From the NCBI GenBank assembly GCA_016201825.1, contig JACQCD010000003.1, positions 1 through 54,866 of the forward strand: a DNA stretch of 54,866 bases, given 5' to 3'. Position numbers and translations under genes: made by a program. Source of the DNA: Nitrospirota bacterium (GTDB lineage Bacteria; Nitrospirota; Nitrospiria; 2-01-FULL-66-17). The notes beneath the pieces were generated by a model. That model saw only the letters and a program-made list of their open reading frames with translations. It was not told the DNA's origin and did not search any database. Below are positions 43,278-52,498 of the stretch, piece after piece (position 1 is the stretch's first letter; the number at the start of each line of letters is the position of its first letter).

Positions 43278-44552
43278 CTATCGACCGGCGAGCGTGGTGG
43301 CGGCCGGGAATCGCTCAGCCTTCTTGTCCGCCGGTTTTTCAACGGACTTTGCCTCGGGGGTTTTTTCTGACGACTTCTCCGGCGCGCCGGCCGGCGCATC
43401 CGCCTCGAGCATCGGCACGGTTTGCGGTGTCACCGCATCACCCGGCCGCACGCGCTGCAGGCCGTTGACCACGATCATCTCGCCGCCCTTGAGGCCCAGC
43501 TTCACCACGCGCAGTCCGTCAATCACCGGCCCGAGCTTCACTTCCCGGTAGAGCGCCTTGTTGTCCGCTCCCACCACCAGCACGAATTTCTTGCTCTGGT
43601 CGGTGCCAACCGCCTTGTCGTTGACCAGCATGGCTTTATAGGTGCCGCTGCCCACCAGCTTCAGCCGGGCGAAGAGGCCCGGCGTGAACGTGCGCTGCTT
43701 GTTGTCGAACACGGCGCGGGCGCGGATCGTCCCGGTCTGAGGATTGAGCGCATTGTCGACGAAATCCACGTAGCCCTGGTGCGGGTGGCCCTTCTCGCTG
43801 GACAGGCCCAGATAGATGGGATTGCGCGTGTCCCGCGAACCGGGCCGTTCGCCGCGTCGGCTGAGTTCGGCGTATTTGAGATAGACCTGTTCGTCACCCT
43901 CGAAATAGGCATAGATCGGATCCAGCGACACGACCGTGGTCAGCAAGGTAGACCCCGCCCCGCCACCGGTGACCAGGTTGCCGGCCGTGACTTCGGCGCG
44001 GCTGGTGCGGCCATTGATGGGCGAGCGGATTTTCGTGTAATCCAGATTGAGACGCGCCGTCAGCACGGCCGCCTGCGCGGCCTTGACCGCCGCGTCCGAA
44101 TCCTGCCGGCCGCTGGTCAACTGCTCGTACCCCTGCTGGGAGATGGCCTTGGATTGCACGAGTTCCTCCGCGCGGGCCAGATCGCGCTGGGCAAGGTCGA
44201 GTCTCGCGTTGGCGCGGGCCAGTTCGGCCTCGGCACGGGCCAGTTCGGCCTGCAGCGGGCGCGGATCGATCTCGAATAGCAGATCGCCCTTCTTCACCTC
44301 GGCCCCTTGCTGGAAATAGATCTTTTCGATATAGCCGGAAATACGCGGTCGTATTTCCACCCGCTCGACGGCTTCCAATCGGCCGGTAAATTCATCCCCC
44401 TCGTTGACTTCCTTCTCGATCACCGCCGCGACGCTCACCTGCGGCGGAGGCGGTGGGCCGCCAGGCCCCGGCGATGATGCCTTGTTACAGGCGGCGAGGA
44501 CCAGCACGGTTGCGAACAGCAACACCAGGTCATACGGCTTGTTTCGTCTCAT
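43278..44552 (-). CDS. RND efflux periplasmic adaptor lipoprotein
   Basis: A 424-residue membrane fusion protein. The signal ends in a lipobox (LVLAAC), so it is anchored to the inner membrane. Then follow a lipoyl half-motif (RISGYIEKIYFQQGAEVKKGDLLFEID), an alpha-helical hairpin rich in Ala and Glu (about 95-160), the second lipoyl half (LDYTKIRSPINGRTSRAEVTAGNLV) and beta-barrel domains. The C-terminus has a long acidic/lysine-rich low-complexity tail (APEKSSEKTPEAKSVEK). It lies nine bases before the broken RND gene, so its own pump is probably inactive. Confidence 0.93.
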   Translation of the reverse strand: MRRNKPYDLVLLFATVLVLAACNKASSPGPGGPPPPPQVSVAAVIEKEVNEGDEFTGRLEAVERVEIRPRISGYIEKIYFQQGAEVKKGDLLFEIDPRPLQAELARAEAELARANARLDLAQRDLARAEELVQSKAISQQGYEQLTSGRQDSDAAVKAAQAAVLTARLNLDYTKIRSPINGRTSRAEVTAGNLVTGGGAGSTLLTTVVSLDPIYAYFEGDEQVYLKYAELSRRGERPGSRDTRNPIYLGLSSEKGHPHQGYVDFVDNALNPQTGTIRARAVFDNKQRTFTPGLFARLKLVGSGTYKAMLVNDKAVGTDQSKKFVLVVGADNKALYREVKLGPVIDGLRVVKLGLKGGEMIVVNGLQRVRPGDAVTPQTVPMLEADAPAGAPEKSSEKTPEAKSVEKPADKKAERFPAATTLAGR

Positions 44553-44589
44553 GATCTTGATCTACTCCGCACTCGAAATGTGTTGGGGC

Positions 44590-47500
44590 CTAGGGTTTCG
44601 TCACGACGTATTCACGCCCCTTGACCAAGATGTCGGATCCCACGCCGTCGCCGTCGGCATCGGGCATCGGCTCACGCCGCCGCGCGAGCAGCGTGTAGGC
44701 GGTGGGAATCACGAAAAGCGTGAGCAGCGTACCGAGCAGCAAGCCGCCCACGATCACCCAGCCGATCTGTTGACGGCTTTCAGCCCCGGCGCCATGGGCT
44801 AACGCTAATGGGACCGAGCCCAGGATCATGGCGGCCGTGGTCATGAGGATCGGGCGCAAGCGCAGCGACGCGGCCTCGATGACGGCCTCGCGTACCGCGC
44901 GGCCCCGCTCCTGGAGTTGGTTGGCGAACTCCACGATCAAGATCCCGTTCTTGGCGATCAAGCCCACCAGCATGACCATGCCGATCTGGCTGTAGACGTT
45001 CAGCGTGTTGCCGGTCAATTTCAGCGAGAGCAGCGCACCGGTCATGGCCAGCGGGACCGAGAGCATGATGATGAACGGGTCGATGAAGCTCTCGAACTGC
45101 GCGGCCAGCACCAGGTAGAGGAACGCCAGCGCCAACGCGAAGGCCAGGTACATGCTGGCGCCGGATTCTTTGAATTCCCGCGACTGGCCGTCGAGCGCGG
45201 TCTGCGTGCCCGGCGGCAACACCTCTTTGGCGGCCTTGTCCATGAACGCGAGCGCGTCGCCTAGAGCCACACCGGGCGCCACGTTGGCCGAGATGGTGGC
45301 GGACCGGAGGCGGTTGAAGTGGTTGAGTTCCTTCGGCGCCACGGTCTCTTTGATCTGCACGAGATTGGAGAGCTGGACCAACTGGCCGTTGGTTCCGCGG
45401 ACGTAGATTGCGGTCAGGTCGTCGGGGTTCGTGCGGTCCTTGTCCGCGACTTTGACGATCACGTCGTACTGCTCGCCTTCCCGCTTGAAACGCGTGACCT
45501 GTCGGCCGCCGAGCAGGGTTTCCAGCGTGCGGCCGACTGTTTCGACTTCGACCCCGACGTCCGCGGTTTTTTCGCGGTCCAGCTTGACCGAAAATTGCGG
45601 CTTGTTCAACTTCAAATCGGAATCCATGTTCACGAGGCCCGGAAACTCGCGGGCCTTGGCCATCAGCTTGTCGACCATGGTTTGCAGGTCGGCGTAGGTG
45701 TTCGCCTGCACCACGAACATCACGGGCGGGTTGCGAAAGCTCTGGCCGAGCGAGGGCGGGTTGATGGCGAAGGCCAGCACGCCCGGCAACCCGCCGAACA
45801 TTTTCGGCATCAAGTCCGCGACGATCGCCTGCTGCTTACGCCCCCGCTCCGACCATGGTTTCAGCATGACGAACGAGAACGCGGAGGTTACGGGGTTAGG
45901 CCGCTCCAGGCCGGGTGCCACCACCATGAAGTAGGTCTTGATCTCCGGCACCTGCTTGTAGAGCGCTTCCACGCGGCGCGCATACCCGTCGGTGTAGGCC
46001 ATGGTCGCGCCTTCCGGCGCCAGCATCACGCCGATGATGATGCCGCGATCCTCCAAGGGCGAGAGCTCGGCTTTCAGGGTCATGAACAACAACACGATCG
46101 CGCCGGCGGCGACCAGCCCCGTCGAGATGATCACACCGCGATGGCTCAGCGAACGGGTCAGCAGCGCCCGATACCCGGTGTTGAGCCGCTCGATCCCGCG
46201 CTCGATCAGCCGGTAGAGACGGCCGTGCTGACGTTCGTGACGCAGCAGTTTGGAGCACATCATGGGCGTCAGCGTCAGGGCCACGAAGCCCGAGACGAGC
46301 ACCGCGGCGGAGACCGTCAGGGCGAATTCCCGGAAGAGCCGGCCGGTGGTCCCGGACATGAACGCCACGGGCACGAACACCGCGGCCACCGTGATGGTCA
46401 TGGCGAGCACGGCGAACGCGATCTCTTTGCTGCCCTCCAGCGCCGCCTGACCAGGCGGCATGCCGCGCTCGATGCGGCGATAAATGTTCTCCAGCATGAC
46501 GATGGCGTCGTCCACCACGAGCCCGATCGCCAGCACCAGCGCCAGCAGCGTGAGTACGTTGACGGTAAAGCCCAGGGCGTAGACGAAGATGAAGGCGCCG
46601 ATCAGGGAGACCGGGATCGTGACGAACGGAATGAGCGTGGCGCGGCCCGAGCGCAGGAAGGAGAAAATGACCAGCACCACCAGGGCCAGGGCCTCGGCCA
46701 GGGTCTCGAACACCGACTTGATCGACTCGTCGATGAAGATCGAACTGTCGAAGCCGATCTGCAGCTTCATCCCGGGCGGCAGGGCCGCGACCAGGTTGGG
46801 CAACTCCGCTTTGACCGCCTTGGCCACGGCCAGGGTGTTGGCGTTGGACTGCTTGACCACGCCCACCCCGACCGCGGGATTGCCGTTGACGCGCACCGCG
46901 TTGCGATCGTCGGCCGCGCCGAGTTCGGCGTGGCCCAGGTCGCGCAGGCGCACCGGATAGGTGTTCACGTTGCGGATGATGAGGCGATCGAACTCCTCCG
47001 GCGTGCGCAGGTCGGTCTGGGTCAGCACGGAGAATTCGCGCTGACGGCTTTCGATGCGGCCCGCCGGCACTTCGACATTTTGCCGCCGTAGCGCGCCTTC
47101 CACGTCTTGCGGGGTGAGGCCGTAGGCGGCCAGCCGTTCGCGGTCCAGCCAGAGGCGCATGGCATAGCGACGCTCGCCCCCGATCATGACGCTGGCCACG
47201 CCCGGCAGCGTTTGCAGTCGGTCTTTGACGACGCGGTCGGCGTAGTCGGTGATCTCCAGCGGGCCGTGGCGATCGCTGGAGAATGCGAGCCAGATGATGG
47301 GGAAGGCATCGGCCTCGATCTTGGCGATGACCGGCTCATCGGTCTCAGCAGGCAGGCGTCCGCGGACGCGGGCGACGCGGTCCCGCACGTCGTTGGCCGC
47401 CGCGTCGATGTCCCGCTCCAGCGTAAACTCCACCGTGACCTGGCTGACCTCTTCGCGGCTGACGGACTTGATCGTCTTGATGCCCTCGATACCCGCCAAC

Positions 47501-47709
47501 GAATCTTCCAACGGCTGGCTGATCTGGCTTTCCACCACTTCGGCGCTGGCACCGGTATACACGGTGCGCACCGACACGATCGGCGCGTCGATGTTGGGAT
47601 ATTCGCGGACCGCCAGGCGCGTGTACGAGATGACGCCGATCAAAATCAGCATCAAACTCATCACGGTCGCGAGGACCGGACGGCGAATGGACAGTTCAGG
47701 GAGAAGCAC
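44590..47709 (-). CDS. RND efflux permease (intact)
   Basis: A 1039-residue inner-membrane proton-driven exporter: MLLPELSIRRPVLATVMSLMLILIGVISYTRLAVREYPNID opens it, followed by TM4 GLVVDDAIVMLENIYRRIERG with the proton-relay Asp pair and TM10 KNGILIVEFANQLQERG with Lys, plus RLRPILMTTAAMILG. The length and two-fold repeat (TM1-6, porter, TM7-12, porter) are complete. It starts two bases after the stop of the first adaptor gene, which indicates it pairs with the adaptor at 47711. Substrate not predictable. Confidence 0.95.
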   Translation of the reverse strand: MLLPELSIRRPVLATVMSLMLILIGVISYTRLAVREYPNIDAPIVSVRTVYTGASAEVVESQISQPLEDSLAGIEGIKTIKSVSREEVSQVTVEFTLERDIDAAANDVRDRVARVRGRLPAETDEPVIAKIEADAFPIIWLAFSSDRHGPLEITDYADRVVKDRLQTLPGVASVMIGGERRYAMRLWLDRERLAAYGLTPQDVEGALRRQNVEVPAGRIESRQREFSVLTQTDLRTPEEFDRLIIRNVNTYPVRLRDLGHAELGAADDRNAVRVNGNPAVGVGVVKQSNANTLAVAKAVKAELPNLVAALPPGMKLQIGFDSSIFIDESIKSVFETLAEALALVVLVIFSFLRSGRATLIPFVTIPVSLIGAFIFVYALGFTVNVLTLLALVLAIGLVVDDAIVMLENIYRRIERGMPPGQAALEGSKEIAFAVLAMTITVAAVFVPVAFMSGTTGRLFREFALTVSAAVLVSGFVALTLTPMMCSKLLRHERQHGRLYRLIERGIERLNTGYRALLTRSLSHRGVIISTGLVAAGAIVLLFMTLKAELSPLEDRGIIIGVMLAPEGATMAYTDGYARRVEALYKQVPEIKTYFMVVAPGLERPNPVTSAFSFVMLKPWSERGRKQQAIVADLMPKMFGGLPGVLAFAINPPSLGQSFRNPPVMFVVQANTYADLQTMVDKLMAKAREFPGLVNMDSDLKLNKPQFSVKLDREKTADVGVEVETVGRTLETLLGGRQVTRFKREGEQYDVIVKVADKDRTNPDDLTAIYVRGTNGQLVQLSNLVQIKETVAPKELNHFNRLRSATISANVAPGVALGDALAFMDKAAKEVLPPGTQTALDGQSREFKESGASMYLAFALALAFLYLVLAAQFESFIDPFIIMLSVPLAMTGALLSLKLTGNTLNVYSQIGMVMLVGLIAKNGILIVEFANQLQERGRAVREAVIEAASLRLRPILMTTAAMILGSVPLALAHGAGAESRQQIGWVIVGGLLLGTLLTLFVIPTAYTLLARRREPMPDADGDGVGSDILVKGREYVVTKP

Positions 47710-47710
47710 G

Positions 47711-48814
47711 TTAACCTTTGGCGGCCGGCGGCGGCCCGCCGGGCCCCGGTCCTTGATTGATCACGGTGACCGGAGCCCCGTCGCGAATCTTCATCTGGCC
47801 GCCGGTGACGACCACGTCTTCGGGGCTCAGCCCCGAGACGATCTCGGCCTCGCCGTCTTTGCGCCGGCCGATGACGACCTTCACTATCACGGCCTTGCCC
47901 TCGACCACGCGGAACACGAACGCGTCGTCGCCTACCGGCACCACGGCCTGCTCGGGAATCAGGACCGCGTTCGGCCGATCGGCCACGACCACGGCCACTC
48001 GCGCGAACATCCCGGGCAACAAGGCCCCCTGCGGATTCGGGATCCGTGCCCGCACGATCACGGTCCGCGTGGCGGTATCGAGATGCGGATCGAGGGCTTC
48101 GATCATCCCCGTAAACGTGCCGGCCGGAAACGCGTCGACGCGGACCGTGACCGGCTGGCGAACCGCCAGATGCCCGAGCCGCGCCTCCGGCACGCGGAAA
48201 TCGACCTTGACGGTGGACACGTCTTCCAGGTTGACCAGGGCCTGACCCGGCTGCACGTAGTCGCCCGGGCTCACTTGGCGCAGGCCGAGCGTCCCGCCGA
48301 ACGGCGCGCGGATCGCGGTCTTATTCAGCCGCTCCCGGGCCACCGCCAGGCTCGCTTCCGACTCCTTGAGTTTCGCGGCAAGCTGGTCGAAGTCCTGGGG
48401 GCTGATCAGCGCGGCCTCGCGCAGCGGTTTGGCCCGCTCGACGTTGTCGCGGTTGAGACCCAACGTGGCTTCGATCTGCGCCACTTGCGCCGCGGCTTCC
48501 GCCGAGTCCAAGCGGAACAACGCGTCGCCCGGTTTGACCGTCCGCCCCTCGACGAAGTCGATGGACGCAATCCGTCCCGGAATTTCCGAGCGGATCACGA
48601 CCGACTCATTGGCCGAGAGCGACCCGACCGCGGCGATCTCGTCGGTCACCGCGCCGACGCGTACGCGCGCCGCCTCCACCGGCATCCCGCGCATCTCGCC
48701 CCCTTGGGGAGGCTTGGGGCCGCCCTCGCCGCGGGAGCCGGCCACGCCCCACGCCACGACCCCCGCCGTCGCGACGGCGATCACCGCCAGCATCCATCTG
48801 CTTCGAGCTGTCAT
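47711..48814 (-). CDS. RND efflux periplasmic adaptor (membrane fusion protein)
   Basis: A 367-residue adaptor with one N-terminal membrane or signal segment (WMLAVIAVATAGVVAWGVAG). It lacks a lipobox. VGSLSANESVVIRSEIPGRIASIDFVEGRTVKPGDALFRLD is the first lipoyl half; the alpha-hairpin spans about 110-165; KTAIRAPFGGTLGLRQVSPGDYVQPGQALVNLED is the second half. It sits between tolC and the intact RND gene. Confidence 0.93.
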   Translation of the reverse strand: MTARSRWMLAVIAVATAGVVAWGVAGSRGEGGPKPPQGGEMRGMPVEAARVRVGAVTDEIAAVGSLSANESVVIRSEIPGRIASIDFVEGRTVKPGDALFRLDSAEAAAQVAQIEATLGLNRDNVERAKPLREAALISPQDFDQLAAKLKESEASLAVARERLNKTAIRAPFGGTLGLRQVSPGDYVQPGQALVNLEDVSTVKVDFRVPEARLGHLAVRQPVTVRVDAFPAGTFTGMIEALDPHLDTATRTVIVRARIPNPQGALLPGMFARVAVVVADRPNAVLIPEQAVVPVGDDAFVFRVVEGKAVIVKVVIGRRKDGEAEIVSGLSPEDVVVTGGQMKIRDGAPVTVINQGPGPGGPPPAAKG

Positions 48815-48844
48815 CGGTCTCTCCCTACCAACGGATCGAGCACG

Positions 48845-50161
48845 CTACGAGCCCGCCGGCGTCTCCTTCAGGGCCTCGGCCAAGAACACTCCGGCGCTGC
48901 GTTGCAGATCCAGAATCGCCAGATGCCGATCGTACGTCGCCGCGATCACGTCGCGCTCGGCTTCGATCAGGGCTTGGTTGGCGTCGAGCGCGTCCAGATT
49001 GGTGGCCAGACCGAACGTGAATTGCTTCGACACCATCTCGTAGTTTTTCTGCGCAAAGCGGAGCTGATCCCGGCGCGAGTCCAGCGCGCGGGTGACGGCC
49101 TCGAGGGTAAGACCCGCGCGGGTGACGTCCAGATCGATCTGCTTGCTCAGCTTCCCGGTCTCCAGCCGGCCTTGTTCGTACCGGGACTTGGCCTGGCGCC
49201 ACTCCGCGACCCGCAGCCCGCCTTCGAAGATCGGAAACTCGATTTTGCCGCCCACGAACCAGTTCTGCTCGATGAAGAAGGTCGCCTGGGGATCCTGCCG
49301 GCGACTGGACACACTGCCTTCGAGCTTGACGCTGGGCAGAAAATTCCCGCGCGCGAACGCGATGCGCTCCTCCGCGATGCGCTCCTGGACGCGGCTTCGC
49401 TGGATCTCCTCACGGTTGCTCTGCGCCGCCTCGCGCAATTGCGTCATCGGCTCCTCCGGAACGCGGGGCGCCGGGGGTTCGACGATCTCCACCTCGCCGG
49501 TCAACCCGGCCAACAACCCGAGTTCCCGCTTGGCCACCGCGACGTCTCGCTCCCGCGCCACCAACTCGGCGTTCGCGCCCGCCAACTCCGCTTCCGCCCG
49601 CAACAGAATCGACTCGGTCACCTCACCCACTTTGTAGCGCAGTTCCGACAGGCGCCGATGCTCCTTGAGCCGCTCGACGTTGCGCGCTTGAATCTCGGCG
49701 GTCTTCTGCGCCCGCAACACGGTGTAAAAGACCTCGGCGACGTGCAGCAACAGCTTTTCCCGCGCCAGGCGGACGTCCTTCTCGGCCGTCACGGTCTCCT
49801 GCTGGGCAATGCGACGACCGGCGCTGTTCTTTCCCCCGGCGTAGAGCGACTGCTCGACGCGCGCCTCCGCCCCATACCCTTCCCTCGGTTGAAGGATCGT
49901 CGTGGAAGTTCCCAGATCCCTCGTCTTCTCGGGGTACCGCGTGTAGTCTCCGCTCAACGTGAGCTGGGGGAACACCGTCGAGATCGCGCGGCGTTCCTCC
50001 TGCTCCGATTGGCGGACGCTTTCGACGCTGATCTGGAGGTCCTCGCTGTGCTCGATCGCCCGACCGTAGAGTTGGCGGAGCGTCAACGGTTCAGCGCGCG
50101 CCGTCCCCACTCCCATTCCCAGCATCACGATCATCACCGGTACGAACAGTCGCTGCTTCAT
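48845..50161 (-). CDS. TolC-family outer-membrane efflux protein
   Basis: A 438-residue exported protein (signal peptide MKQRLFVPVMIVMLGMGVGTARA) with the two-fold TolC repeat: helices with EVFYTVLRAQKTAEIQARNVERLKEHRRLSELRYKVGEVTESILLRAEAEL and the matching GLATNLDALDANQALIEAERDVIAATYDRHLAILDLQRSAG (described in pieces). It forms the outer-membrane exit duct for the RND pumps in the operon. Its ATG shares the A of the tetR stop codon (TGATG at 50159-50163). Confidence 0.93.
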   Translation of the reverse strand: MKQRLFVPVMIVMLGMGVGTARAEPLTLRQLYGRAIEHSEDLQISVESVRQSEQEERRAISTVFPQLTLSGDYTRYPEKTRDLGTSTTILQPREGYGAEARVEQSLYAGGKNSAGRRIAQQETVTAEKDVRLAREKLLLHVAEVFYTVLRAQKTAEIQARNVERLKEHRRLSELRYKVGEVTESILLRAEAELAGANAELVARERDVAVAKRELGLLAGLTGEVEIVEPPAPRVPEEPMTQLREAAQSNREEIQRSRVQERIAEERIAFARGNFLPSVKLEGSVSSRRQDPQATFFIEQNWFVGGKIEFPIFEGGLRVAEWRQAKSRYEQGRLETGKLSKQIDLDVTRAGLTLEAVTRALDSRRDQLRFAQKNYEMVSKQFTFGLATNLDALDANQALIEAERDVIAATYDRHLAILDLQRSAGVFLAEALKETPAGS

Positions 50162-50841
50162 CAGGCCACCTTTCCGTCCCCGACCCGTGCCCGCTCACCC
50201 GTTTGCCGCAAGACACCGCCGAGAAACACATCTCGGATCACCTCGGCTTTACCCACCAACGATTCGTCGCCCGCGCTCACGATCCAGCGGTGGATGATCG
50301 CGTTCATCATCCCGTCGAAGAGGTGCGCCATTTCACGGGCATCCATCTTCTTGAGGGCCCGGCTCCGGATCCCCGCGGACAGGGTCGAGGTGATCAGCGC
50401 CAAGTAGTCATCGCGCCGCGCCGAAATTTTTTCCCCCAAGGCTCCCTTCACGGAACACTCGCTGCCGCCCCATTCGGTGACGTAGATCCGGAAAAATGTT
50501 CGGTGTTTTTCGAAGAAGCGGACCTTGGTGGCGATCAGCGCGTCCACTTTCTCCAGCACCCCCTTGGCGGCGCGCACCTCGCCCTGCGCGAGCGCGAGGT
50601 ATTCCTCGAACTTTTCTTCCATCAGCGCGACGTAGATGGCGTCTTTGGAGGCAAAGAATTGGTACAGCGAACCGACCGAGAACTCGGCGTCATGGGCGAT
50701 CTCGGCCATGCTGGTCTTGAAAAACCCCTTATGGGAGAAGAGGCGTTCCGCGACCCCGAGGATTTCTTGGCGCCGCTGGTCGGTCTCCCGCTCCCGACGA
50801 CTCGGCCGACCAGCCCGTTTCAGACCAGAACCGGTGTTCAC
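50161..50841 (-). CDS. TetR-family transcriptional regulator
   Basis: A 226-residue regulator, first gene of the efflux operon. The N-terminal TetR domain is RRQEILGVAERLFSHKGFFKTSMAEIAHDAEFSVGSLYQFFASKDAIY with the recognition helix SVGSLYQFFASK; the C-terminal ligand domain is of the TetR_C type. The GTG at 50841 is used. The promoter and a perfect 18-base inverted repeat lie immediately upstream (50875-50909), consistent with autorepression of the operon. Ligand unknown. Confidence 0.92.
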   Translation of the reverse strand: MNTGSGLKRAGRPSRRERETDQRRQEILGVAERLFSHKGFFKTSMAEIAHDAEFSVGSLYQFFASKDAIYVALMEEKFEEYLALAQGEVRAAKGVLEKVDALIATKVRFFEKHRTFFRIYVTEWGGSECSVKGALGEKISARRDDYLALITSTLSAGIRSRALKKMDAREMAHLFDGMMNAIIHRWIVSAGDESLVGKAEVIRDVFLGGVLRQTGERARVGDGKVA

Positions 50842-50874
50842 CGTGACGAACCTCTATTCTTCTTCACGAACATG

Positions 50875-50909
50875 GATTCAAAATACTGAATCGGCACCGG
50901 CTTTGTCAA
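50875..50909 (-). promoter_or_regulatory. Promoter and candidate TetR operator of the efflux operon
   Basis: On the minus strand a perfect -35 TTGACA (50904-50909) precedes by 18 bases a -10 TATTTT (50880-50885). A perfect inverted repeat GATTCA-N6-TGAATC (50875-50892) covers the -10, the classic geometry for a TetR-type repressor that blocks its own promoter. Confidence 0.6.
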
Positions 50910-50952
50910 GCGACGCTAGCAGGATACTGAAAAAACCCGGGAAAGCGTGGTG

Positions 50953-51073
50953 CAGGCTGCTCAAAAAGCTCCAGATGCAAGGCCGCAGGGAGGAGGAAAC
51001 CGGAGCGTACTGGGTCGTACGTGAGGATTTCCGACGACCGAGCACGCAGCAGATGGGCTTTTTCAGCAGCCTG
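50953..51073 (+). repeat. Dispersed palindromic repeat, copy C
   Basis: A 121-base element with terminal repeats like copies A and B, but whose inner arms are GGAAA (50995-50999) and TTTCC (51028-51032) instead of GTCTTGCG/CGCAAGAC. The pairing is kept though the bases differ. It lies between the promoter of the divergent-oriented efflux operon and the end of der, 12 bases from the der stop codon. A short shared flank CAGGATACTGAAAA (50920-50933) precedes it as for copy A. Confidence 0.85.
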
Positions 51074-51085
51074 CTGCAGGACGGC

Positions 51086-52498
51086 CTACCGGCCCTTCTT
51101 CATCCGTACCTTGATGCGGATCGGCGTGCCGGCAAAGCCGAACTGCTTGCGGAGGGCGTTCTCCAGATAGCGGTGGTAGTTGGCGGGCAAGCCCGACGCG
51201 TCGTTGCTGAACGCGACGAAGGTCGGAGGCTTGGTCGCGGCCTGCGTGATGTAGTACAGGCGCACGGAGCGGCCCCTGGACAGCGGCGGCGGGTGGTCGC
51301 GCATGACCTTTTCGAAGAACCGATTGAGATCCCCGGTCGTCACGCGCTTGGTGTAGGCAGCCATCACGGTGTCGATCGCGGAGAAAATCTTCCCCACCCC
51401 CGTGCCCTTGAGCGCCGAAATGAACAGCGCCGGGGCATGTTCCAGGAACACGAACTTCTGCTTCACCTTGTCCAGGAACTCCTCCTTGGCCTCGTCTCCG
51501 CGCGGTTTGAGATCCCACTTGTTGATGAGCAGGATGCACGCCTTGCCCGCGGCCAGCGCGTCGCCCGCGATCTTGGTTTCCTGCTCGACCACGCCCTCGC
51601 TCGCGTCGATCAGCACCAGCGCGAGGTCTGCGCGCGCCACCGCGTCCTGCGCACGCGCGACGCTGAAGTGCTCCACCCCCCGCCCCACCTTGCCGCGACG
51701 CCGGATCCCGGCGGTGTCGATAAACCGGTAGGTCTTCGCCCCGCGCTCGACCACGGTGTCGATCGTGTCGCGGGTCGTGCCCGGCACCTCGCTGGTGACG
51801 AGCCGCTCCTCCCCCAGGATGGTATTGATCAGCGTGGATTTGCCCGCGTTGGGCCGCCCGAGGACGATGATGCGGGGCAGCTCGTCGGGCGGCGGTTCCT
51901 CGGGCGCCGCGGTCCGCTTGGGGATCGCCGCCTCCAACAGGTCGTCGAGGCCGTAGCCGTGTTCCGCGGAGAGGGGAAAGAGCCGCTCGACACCCAATTG
52001 GTAAAACTCGAACAGCTTCTCGTCGTGTTTCGGTCCGTCGATCTTGTTGACGGCATACCACACCGGCTTGGTCACCTTCCGCAGGCGTTCGGCGATTTCG
52101 AGGTCGACCCCGGTCAGGCCTTCCCGGGCGTCCATCATATAGATCAGCACGTCCGCCTCTTCGATCGCGAAATCGGTCTGGCGCTGGACCTGAGCCAAGA
52201 GCTGTTCCCCTCCGCCCGTCCCCTCCCGGCCTGAGAAGGCCGGGGTGACCGGCACGTGGTCGGGGATGATCCCGCCGGTGTCGATCAGCGTAAAGCGCGT
52301 TCCGCAGTACTCCACCGCGTGGTAGTTGCGATCGCGCGTCACCCCCGGCTCGTCTTGGACGATTGCAAGCCGATGCCCGACCAGGCGATTAAACAGCGTC
52401 GACTTGCCGACGTTGGGACGGCCGATCACGGCGATAAAGGGGTGAGGCAACCCTGATCCGCCGATACGGGGCGGCTGCTGCGTTGTCGCTTCAGTCAT
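51086..52498 (-). CDS. der: Ribosome biogenesis GTPase Der (EngA)
   Basis: An essential 470-residue double GTPase for 50S subunit assembly. G domain 1 begins PFIAVIGRPNVGKSTLFNRLVG with DTGG and NKID; an inserted loop (PVTPAFSGREGTGGGEQ) lies after DTGGII. G domain 2 has VLGRPNAGKSTLINTILG, DTAGIRRRGKV and NKWDL; a KH-like C-terminal domain ends KVRMKKGR. The start ATG at 52498, its AGGA ribosome-binding site and codons up to TTQQ lie inside the partial repeat copy D, so residues 1-19 (MTEATTQQPPRIGGSGLPH) are not part of the usual fold. An in-frame TTG at about 52447 could be an alternative start. Confidence 0.95.
   Translation of the reverse strand: MTEATTQQPPRIGGSGLPHPFIAVIGRPNVGKSTLFNRLVGHRLAIVQDEPGVTRDRNYHAVEYCGTRFTLIDTGGIIPDHVPVTPAFSGREGTGGGEQLLAQVQRQTDFAIEEADVLIYMMDAREGLTGVDLEIAERLRKVTKPVWYAVNKIDGPKHDEKLFEFYQLGVERLFPLSAEHGYGLDDLLEAAIPKRTAAPEEPPPDELPRIIVLGRPNAGKSTLINTILGEERLVTSEVPGTTRDTIDTVVERGAKTYRFIDTAGIRRRGKVGRGVEHFSVARAQDAVARADLALVLIDASEGVVEQETKIAGDALAAGKACILLINKWDLKPRGDEAKEEFLDKVKQKFVFLEHAPALFISALKGTGVGKIFSAIDTVMAAYTKRVTTGDLNRFFEKVMRDHPPPLSRGRSVRLYYITQAATKPPTFVAFSNDASGLPANYHRYLENALRKQFGFAGTPIRIKVRMKKGR

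Noticed and set aside
41623-43551. 642-codon plus-strand open frame
   Set aside because: Antisense to the RND permease N-terminal half; its composition is extremely rich in His, Arg, Asp and Gln with no domain.
47249-50407. 1052-codon plus-strand open frame
   Set aside because: Spans the opposite strand of three recognised efflux genes and has no hydrophobic core or motif; a GC-codon shadow.
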